Of a DNA stretch of 64,000 nt, positions 56,261-64,000 are shown in pieces. Source of the DNA: Isoetes taiwanensis. Taxonomy: Eukaryota; Streptophyta; Lycopodiopsida; Isoetales; Isoetaceae. The notes below the pieces were generated by a model. The model made no database searches, was not told where the DNA came from, and was given only the letters and a program-made list of their open reading frames with translations. A program made the position numbers and the translations under genes. Position 1 is the first letter of the stretch. The number at the start of each line of letters is the position of its first letter. Location: assembly GCA_021234155.1 (NCBI GenBank), contig JAJEKV010000012.1, positions 5,023,789-5,087,788 on the forward strand, written 5' to 3'.

Positions 56261-59200
56261 ATGGCCAAACAAGCTGCCCAGCTGTTCCGTTTATTTCGGC
56301 GCAAAGGGTCTAGGGCTGCCTCTGTTTTATGTAGTCCAAATTTTAGGCTGAGTTCCAGCAACAAACATGTTACAAACGCCCAGGGTGTTAGGTACGTTGA
56401 AACTGCTGCTGCAGGAATACCTTTAACGAAGTATGAGATCCAAAAGCCAGAAGATCTTATTGAAGTTAGTGTTGATGGGAATGCTGTTAAGATTCCTAAA
56501 GGTATGACAGTGCTTCAGGCATGTGAGGTTGCTGGAATTGATATACCCAGGTTTTGCTACCATCCTCGTCTTTCTATTGCTGGAAATTGTCGTATGTGTC
56601 TTGTGGAGGTGGAAAAAACTCCTAAACCAGTGGCTTCTTGTGCCATGCCAGCTCTTCCGGGTGTGTGATTATTGCTTGTGTTTTGAATTTATTTGTTTAT
56701 GGGTTTGACCAAGTAGGAAAGATGCTTTTCAGGGATGAAGATCAAAACCACTACACCAATGGTAAAAAAAGCTAGGGAGGGAGTCATGGAATTTCTTCTT
56801 TTAAACCATCCGCTGGACTGTCCCATTTGTGACCAAGGAGGCGAGTGTGATTTACAAGATCAATCCATTGTCTTCGGTTCTGATCGGGGCAGATTCACTG
56901 ATACAAAGCGTTCTGTTCTGGATAAAAATCTGGGACCACTTGTAAAAACTGTGATGACCCGCTGCATACACTGTACAAGGTCAGCTCTAACTGTATATTA
57001 CTTTTTTGTAAAATTTTTTTGCATTACATTTTGCTGAACACATGAAGAAAACATAGGATCACATGTTGAGTTCTCTTGAGAACATAGCCCTAAAACAGCA
57101 ATTCAAATACTTGCAAGAAAAATTATGCTTAGAATGAACATTAAAATTTTTCTTTTCTCATTGTGCCAAATTCTCTGGCAAATCATTGGACGAAAATAAA
57201 AGAAAAAAGAATGCACCATGGAATTTGGCCTATTCGATATTCATGATGATGTGCATCAAGCAATGGCAGCAGATTCTGACAACTGGCCGGTTTCATTCAG
57301 ATTTGCCATGCAGAGTATTACAGATCACTTTACTTTCTCTACCTTCTAGTGAACAAATGACAATTAATAATTTTGAAGGGTTCTATTAACAATGGCGAAT
57401 CGTTCTTACAGCAGCCCATCCAAGTTTGAGACAGTAGGCATACAACATTAATAGAATGAAAATGACATTTCCCATGAGCTTCCTTAGTTAAATTTGGCAT
57501 GTCATGAAAGACTTGTATAGCCAATATCTTAAATTTTGTTTTGTTGATTTCAAACTTGCCATGAATGAACATGTGCCATACATTCAAGTGAGGGGATCAT
57601 ATCGTGTTTCATTATTTAGAGCTCTTATTTTCCATCAGGATGGATTGTGCTAATTAATATACATGCCTATCAATTGGACAGCTTCTTGACTGTAACTCTA
57701 ATATCACTCTTTGCTGTTTATCCCAGGTGTGTAAGGTTTGCTTCGGAAGTTGCAGGTGTGCCAGATCTGGGTGTGCTTGGCCGAGGAGGTAGTGAAGAAA
57801 TAGGTACTTATGTGGAGCGACTGATGACAAGTGAGCTCTCAGGCAATGTAATAGACATTTGTCCGGTAGGAGCACTTACGTCAAAGCCATTTGCATTTAC
57901 GGCAAGAAGTTGGGAGCTGAAAAGCACAGAGAGTGTTGATGTAACAGATGCACTTGGTTCGAATATACGAATCGACAGTCGTGGATGTGAAGTTATGCGT
58001 GTTGTCCCAAGATTAAATGAGGTTTGTTCACATGGCCATTCTTATAACGTTTTCGATTCTGGCTTGATCTTGATCCAGTTATATTCTCTATTTATAATGA
58101 TGAACAATTCCACACTGCTGTGGAAGCACCAAACCTAGACACACATCATGTTTGGAGATTTATAGTTGGTGAAGTATGAGAAATAGAAGCAACGGATGTT
58201 ATTTTTTTTAAGGCATCTGCATAGCATCTAAAATGCATAGTTTAGGGACGCATGTGAAGCTAGCTTCCTGTTCTTTACAGTGGGTAGGCATTAAAAGTCT
58301 TATTGTTGCAAAAGCTCTCATAGTAAATATACTATTTTTCTGTAATTCAGTTGAGTAACCTAACAGGCAACTATGTCCATGTTATGTAGGGATGTAGTAA
58401 CCAAATTTTTCTGGTATAAGCAAAATGTGCTCCCTTTTCATCAGGGAATTATAAATTGTTCCACGGCTTATGTTCTGCAGCTACCCATGCAGGCTATAAG
58501 AACACAGCTACTGGTTATTTTGCTTAATCAAGACAAGCTGCATGATCTAAGTAAAAAGTATATGCGGTTACCTCTCAGTAGTGCATTCTCCAGATATAGG
58601 CTGATCTTTATTTCTCCAATATAAGCTGATCTCTTGGTAGATAATTGCAGGAGGTTAATGAAGAATGGATCTCTGACAAAACTCGATTTTCTTACGATGG
58701 CCTGAAACGGCAAAGGTTGAATGAACCAATGATACGCCAGCCTAATGGGCAGTTAGAACCTGTGCCATGGCGGACAGCTCTCTTCGCTATTGCCGAGGCT
58801 GCTCTTAAAACTAAGCCAGATGAAATGGTAGGTGTTGCTGGAAAGCTTGCAGATGTGGAGGCAATGATGGCTTTGAAGGACTACCTAAACAAGTTGGGCT
58901 GTGAGAACCTTTGGTATGAAGGAGATGGACTGCATCCACAGGCAGATATTCGTGCTAATTATCTCCTAAACACGGGCATTGCTCAGATGGAAAAGGCAGA
59001 TGCAGTTTTGATCATTGGATCACAGGTGACATTTTCTTCCTTCTAATTTGTCTCCTTTGTGGGCCACAGGATTTAAGGTAGATCTGACAATGGGAGCTTG
59101 TCTAGGTACGAATTGAAGCTCCTTTACTCAATGCAAGAATCCGGAAAGCTGTTCGAAATAATAAGGCAAAGGTAGGACTTATAGGACCTCCAACAGACTT

Positions 59201-60026
59201 AACATACGGTCATCAACACTTGGGAACGGGTCCTGAAACACTTGTCGAAATTGCTGAAGGGCGCCATCCATTTTGCTCAACCTTGTCTAAAGCCAACCAT
59301 CCTGTCGTTATTATGGGGGCAGGAATATTCAAGAGAGAAGATAGAGATGCTATTATGGCCACAGTGCATAGGATTGTAAAGGAGGCAAAGGTTATAAGGG
59401 ATGGTTGGAATGGCTTCAATGTACTACTTTTGGATGCTGCTCATGCTGGTGCTTTAGATTTGGGATTCGTTACCTCTGGTGGGGCAAAGGCTATTCATAA
59501 TGGAAAAGCAAAATTTGTATACTTGCTTGGTGCTGATGAGATTAAGTTATCAGACATTCCAGATGACGCCTTTGTTGTTTATCAAGGGCATCATGGTGAC
59601 CGTAGTGCATATCGTGCAAATGCTATTCTGCCTGGAGCTGCTTATACTGAGAAGGAAGCAACCTATGAGAACACAGAAGGACGGGTGCAGCAAACAATCC
59701 AAGCTGTACCCACTGTAGGAGATGCAAGGGATGATTGGAAGATTATTAGAGCTCTTTCCGAAATTACCGGTGTAAAACTACCGTATGACATGATAGGTGG
59801 CCTTCGAGCTCGACTTCTTGCAGTATCTCCAAATCTCTTTCGGGTGGATGAGGTGCAACCTACAATGAGCTGGGCACAAGACATTCTTCCTTCTGCTTCA
59901 TCAAAAATCCAGCTATCACCTTTTGAGAAGGCAATAAAGAACTTTTACATGACTGATTCGATTTGTCGTGCATCAAGAATCATGGCTCAATGTACTGCAG
60001 CATATGCTAATCTGAAAGAGCTTTAG
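56261..60026 (+). CDS. NDUFS1: NADH:ubiquinone oxidoreductase 75-kDa subunit, mitochondrial complex I, five exons
   Basis: This subunit holds the iron-sulfur clusters that receive electrons in the matrix arm of complex I. Predicted exons: 56261-56660, 56733-56979, 57727-58021, 58651-59025 and 59106-60026. All introns are GT-AG, the frame is continuous, and the product is 745 aa, close to other plant copies. Residues 1-45 are Arg/Ser-rich ([17 protein letters not shown]), a mitochondrial presequence. The 2Fe-2S ferredoxin domain has Cys99, Cys110, Cys113 and Cys127. The His-Cys3 cluster site is [15 protein letters not shown] (His159, Cys163, 166, 172). The next 4Fe-4S site is CIHCTRC with DICPVGAL (Cys211, 214, 217, 261). 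The C-terminal molybdopterin-oxidoreductase-like domain fills exons 4-5. No defect is seen. Confidence 0.97.
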
Positions 60027-60570
60027 GCTAGACCTTTGGTAAAGTCTTCGGGCTTTTGAGGTTGTTGCGGAATTTGGAAGCAACAATAAATTCAGAATAA
60101 GTGGGAATTCCAATGCGTCAAAAGAACATGGCCTTGTATGATTGTCCCAATATTTGATGATTATAAAGAGTGTGAGGCTGAAACGATGGTAAATTGGCAT
60201 ATTAGATGACATTGAAGTATGATAGTAGGTGCTGCTGTGTTTGATGGATCTAGTAGGATTATTTTCCTCTCGTGTCACATGCTCTCGATTCCAAATCATA
60301 TCCATAAGGAAGTATATATGTAACCCTTTACATCGAGCATACTGCTGGGACCAGCAACGAGCTGTTTATCAGGGTTTGAAGTTTTATGAAAAGTGAGGTA
60401 AACAATTTTTTTTTTAGTTTTGAGATATATTAGGACATTTCAAATTCCAGCAAGACTTGTCCAATTCAATACAAAAATAATAGGACGAAGTTCAATTTCT
60501 TTAAAACAAAAAATTCCACAAAGATAATGAAATCTTACACGCAAAAACACAATGTTTTGATTAAGCAGAA

Positions 60571-61990
60571 ATTATTATTATTATTATTATGTCTAATGCT
60601 CACTTGAGCCTTGGAGAGGCTATGGAGCACATGAACAAAACCAGTTACAATTTTTGTAACAAGGCACGGTGTGAGTCAACCGCCCTTATATACAATCCCA
60701 ATTTTTTTGGTGCTACAGAGAAATCCTGTGTACTTATTTCAAATTTGTTCCTGATGTCTTCGTATGCGGGGCATGTTAAGAAAACATGTTCCTCATCCTC
60801 CACATATCCTGTATCACAGAGATTGCATTTTCGTTCTTCAATTGGAATCTTGGTCCAACGACCTGTTTCTATTGCCAGCCTATGAGACCCGGTTCTATAC
60901 CTGGCGATCAATCTTCTTTGAGCTGGGGATAGATTTGCTCCCAAGTAAGATTGGCCTGTATAAGTTTCCATGTGGTTAACCTTTGCTTTGTATATTTGCA
61001 TCCGTTTTCCAGGGACCGCCCATAGCTTTTGCACTGCCAATTTTTCTAAAATATTTTTGAGTTCTCTCTTATCTTTTGGGCAGGTGGATATATCGAGCCC
61101 CCATCTGTTGGCCCATGCCGCCAGATTCCGTGGCCAATTGGAATTGACCATGGCTTCGTTAGACAGCCGATCAGATCCATGTTCCATTACTCTATTATAG
61201 AAATTGACTGACTGATATAAACCCTCCACTTCAAGTGGGAACAGCCCAGTTTCCGCGAGCATCAACGCATAGGGAATTTGACTTGATTCCAAGTTCGATC
61301 TTTAGGAACAGTTTTAGGATGCTTTCAACCCAAGGCCCACATTCGAGATGAGAGATCCAGGGCCCCAAATGGGAACACCATAAAAAGTACTACGGTTTGG
61401 ACGTGGATTTAAACAAAATACACTTCAAATGCCAATCTGTGAGGGAGGCCTTACTGCATTTTGCTAGCATGCTGAACAAGGCCGCTTTCCCACCCAGGAT
61501 TCTTCTTTGAAGACAGTTCTTCCAGCTATAGTTTGAAGCAAGATCGATACCAAGGTATTTGTAAGAGTCTACCGTCTCCAAAATCTGTCCTTTGTAGGTG
61601 AAATCAGGCCGGTCTCTCGTCCCAAACACCATGATTTTGGATTTGGCGGACACCTATTGTGCTTCTGATCTTGGTGTCCAAATCCCAAGAAACTTTGATC
61701 AAAACCTCTTCATATAACTGAGATACTGCTGCTCTTAACTCGAGAGGGACTCCAATTTGGACAAGCCTTTCACTGAGTTCTTTTCGCGGGATAGTGTCAA
61801 AGGCCTTCGAGAAGTCTATGAATGCCATGTACAGGGAGGAGTTTGGCGTCTTAGCTTTTTCTATTAGAGTCCGGAGCGTAAGCACGTGATCTAGCGTACT
61901 GTGATTTACCCTGAAACCAGCTTGATACTGAGACCGAACCTGTGCTAGCTCTGCCCATGTACTGATCTTATTTGCTTGTCTAGATCCTTT
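60571..61990 (-). mobile_element. Third LINE, 5'-truncated, with (TAA)n tail and deleted RT core
   Basis: On the minus strand the recognisable sequence starts at about 61990 and ends in an AATAATAATAATAAT tail at 60573-60591. It is a different family from the GC-rich LINE (no CCATAGGCC hairpin, AT-richer), although the C-terminal zinc region is similar. It lies 550 bases downstream of the complex I gene, in the opposite orientation. Confidence 0.85.
60645..61990 (-). pseudogene. LINE ORF2 remnant: RT (core deleted) and C-terminal zinc region
   Basis: RT motifs YQAGFRVNHSTLDHVLTLRTLIE, YMAFIDFSKAFDTIPRKEL and STIGVRQ end abruptly near 61650. The next recognisable sequence is AKSKIMVFGTRDRPDFTYKG, normally beyond the YADD box. 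The box and its neighbours have been deleted, apparently at a short CCGCCAA homology. Later come SYKYLGIDLASNYSW, then at 61292-60645 RLIARYRTGSHRLAIETGRW and CNLCDTGYVEDEEHVFLTCPAYE, a C-X2-C...H-X4-C motif. Confidence 0.85.
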
Positions 61991-62218
61991 TCTTCTTTTA
62001 CATTGAAAAATAAAACTTAAAAAAAATTGGAAGCCTTTTTGTACCTTTGGGCTGAGGTTGGAATTTGAATGGACCGCCTGGGGTATGTTATTCGGCCATG
62101 GCCATGGCCATGGACGGAACGGAGAGAAGTGGTCGCCTTCTCTCTTTTTCTCTTCTCTGCTATTCGATCTGCTTATTTTGTTCCTGCCCACTTAGATGGA
62201 AGAGGGAGAAAAGGGAGA

Positions 62219-62354
62219 AAATGAGAGAGAAAAAAATAGGATTTATCTCTATCTCTAATATATAATTGTAATAGTGGAGGTAAGGGGCGAAAATGAGAGA
62301 GAAAAATAGGATTTATCTCTAACATATAATTGAAATAGGGGAGGTAAGGGGCGA
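62219..62354 (+). repeat. ~68-bp tandem duplication
   Basis: AATGAGAGAGAAAAA-TAGGA through GGAGGTAAGGGGCG occurs twice in a row with small differences. A GGCCATGGCCATGGCCATGG run lies just before it at about 62093-62112. Confidence 0.75.
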
Positions 62355-64000
62355 GGTTAAACGTATTTAAAATTTCAATGGTTTACCAACATATGGCAAA
62401 AGAAGAATCTGAACAACTATCTGGAAGGTCGAACCAACTTCTTTGTTGTTCTAGAAGCTCTGTTTCGTAATAAAAACGAGCCCTGCACTATAGCAGCCTG
62501 TTGGTTGGCTGATCGAAGCCTTGGAGGAAAGCTCATCACGTCTGCTGGACGTGGCTCTTAGCATATGGTAAGAGCTATTTTCCATATGCAGGAATCTTCC
62601 AACCCTTAATCTTGCCAATCCTTGCTTCCTCTTTGTAGCCATGATCAAAACTACAAATATGGTAGGTTTCTTGGGGATAGGAACGGTATAACTAAAATTG
62701 CAAAGCAAGCGGTTGTAGTACACGTTGTCAAAAGCTCTAAAATCTGGCTCAAAACCCTAGTTGCAATAGTAGGTTTGTCGGAAGCAAAGTCTAGTTTGAT
62801 TGTTTTTTAAAAGTCAAGTTACAAATGTTTTATTCACTATTTGAAACACTAGATTGCTTATTATTCTATTTGGTGGACAATTAGTAGGTCTGGAAAAGTT
62901 AAAACTCAAGTTACAGGTGTTCTATTCACTCTATTCTGCTTGAAACGACTGCATATTTAATGCACTAAAATTTTACACGTGAAATTTACTGCTTATTGCA
63001 CTGATGCACAAGAAATGCTCGAAATCAGGCAGTGGTTCTATGATGCATGTAAGTTGTAATTTGTAACTTGTTTCAGGATGATCTTAGTTCTTGCTCTTTC
63101 TTCTCACCCAAAAATTCTTAAGCATTTTTAGACCATGGAATAGTAGGCACGCCTAAGCAAGTGACTTCTCTCATGGAAAGGTACTGCATAAGAAAAACTC
63201 AAAGTAATCCTCTAATTTGGCAGTGATGAACATTTTGTTCTTGGACTGCCATCCCATTCCAAGCATGTAAGTGCTTCCTTGCGATGCTTTAGAGGTCAAG
63301 ATTGTAAGTAAAAACTCTTGTGATAGAGGATGAGAGGAAGCTGGCTATGCTCCAAAATAAAGTAGCGTTGCAGACACCATGGAGCTTTAATAAAGGTGCA
63401 GACATGTGACCTTATTAGGAAATAATAATGGTTCATAATACAAGTGGTTTCAATTCTAGGTAAGCACAGAGATTTGTGAATAATGTTAGCAGCCAGGTGT
63501 GAGCATCAATGCAAAAAATCTGAGCTCCATTCATGAGTATATACAGTAAGGCAAGATCTGGTGTCGCAGTAGTGTTTGAGTTTGTGTTTTTGGACAATAA
63601 TGCCGCTCATCTCTGTTATATATAAATCTGCAGCAGCCAAAGCAATCATGTCTCTTGCAGCTGCGTTGGATATGAAGTGTACTTTGGTACTAGGTAACCA
63701 TGATTTGAGATTTTGTGTATGACCCATTGTACCTTGCAGTTTATCAATGTTCATAGAATTCATTTCTATTAGACTAGAATATTTGAATAAGCTCTTTATC
63801 CCACAAGTTCATTACAGCGGCAGGCGGCGATGCCGCGATAAAGTACTTGTATATTTAAATGTAAAAAGAAAAAGATACATTAACTTTCTTGTTAATATTT
63901 TAAAGGTCAATTTCTATATATAAGAAAAGTCATATTAGGGTGAGATTCGACTAGGGTGGACGTCTTTGAGAACGTGGCATCTACATGGCGAAATCTGAGC
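62355..64000. other. Intergenic sequence to window end, no recognised gene
   Basis: AT-rich. The open frame 63763-63506 on the minus strand (SWLPSTKVHFISNAAARDMIALAAADLYI) is not recognised and too short to call. Confidence 0.4.

Noticed and set aside
1-64000. tRNA, rRNA or snRNA genes
   Set aside because: I found no cloverleaf with A/B boxes and no rRNA core sequence by reading; a tRNAscan/Infernal run would be decisive.

Overview
The window looks like nuclear DNA of a land plant. It has two intact intron-containing housekeeping genes with plant-like proteins: an Aha1-type HSP90 co-chaperone and the 75-kDa subunit of mitochondrial complex I. They sit about 36 kb apart in AT-rich sequence packed with plant transposon types (Tat-like Ty3/gypsy, CACTA, hAT, several LINEs, small non-autonomous LTR elements). 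I cannot fix the species. The abundance and variety of LINEs, and an HUH-Rep-like element, would fit a seed-free plant such as a fern or lycophyte, but that is inference.

Layout. 1-5.7 kb: a defective minus-strand Ty3/gypsy element with gag, protease, an extra RNase H before the reverse transcriptase, an RT lacking its catalytic motif, and integrase; its 5' LTR starts at 5697. 6-18 kb: gene-poor sequence with a near-perfect 511-bp foldback MITE, a minisatellite, a ~1-kb segmental duplication and two 3' fragments of a GC-rich LINE family. 18.4-20.1 kb: the three-exon Aha1 gene. 20.6-28 kb: a repeat mosaic and a threefold tandem array, one copy of which is split by a ~2.66-kb insertion. That insertion carries a degraded HUH-endonuclease (Rep-like) gene and a palindrome-rich terminal block. 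30.4-38 kb: a GC-rich LINE on the minus strand, itself split by a poly(A)-tailed L1-like LINE. 38-39.1 kb: ~80-bp satellite units that switch strand twice.

39.1-47.8 kb: a gag-protease-only LTR retrotransposon split by a 4,643-bp non-autonomous CACTA element; TIRs, 3-bp target duplication and the restored reading frame agree. 48.5-51.7 kb: LINE debris and a receptor-kinase fragment. 52.0-54.6 kb: a complete 2.56-kb protein-poor LTR element with target-site duplication, initiator-Met primer site and polypurine tract. 54.6-55.6 kb: a broken hAT transposase C-terminus. 56.3-60.0 kb: the five-exon complex I gene. 60.6-62 kb: a third LINE with a deleted RT core. The rest to 64 kb shows nothing I recognise.

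The two host genes are functionally unrelated (cytosolic chaperone regulation; mitochondrial respiration) and there is no operon-like organisation. The most unusual item is the HUH-Rep element at 22.96-25.63 kb, whose borders can be estimated from the neighbouring unfilled copies of its target repeat.
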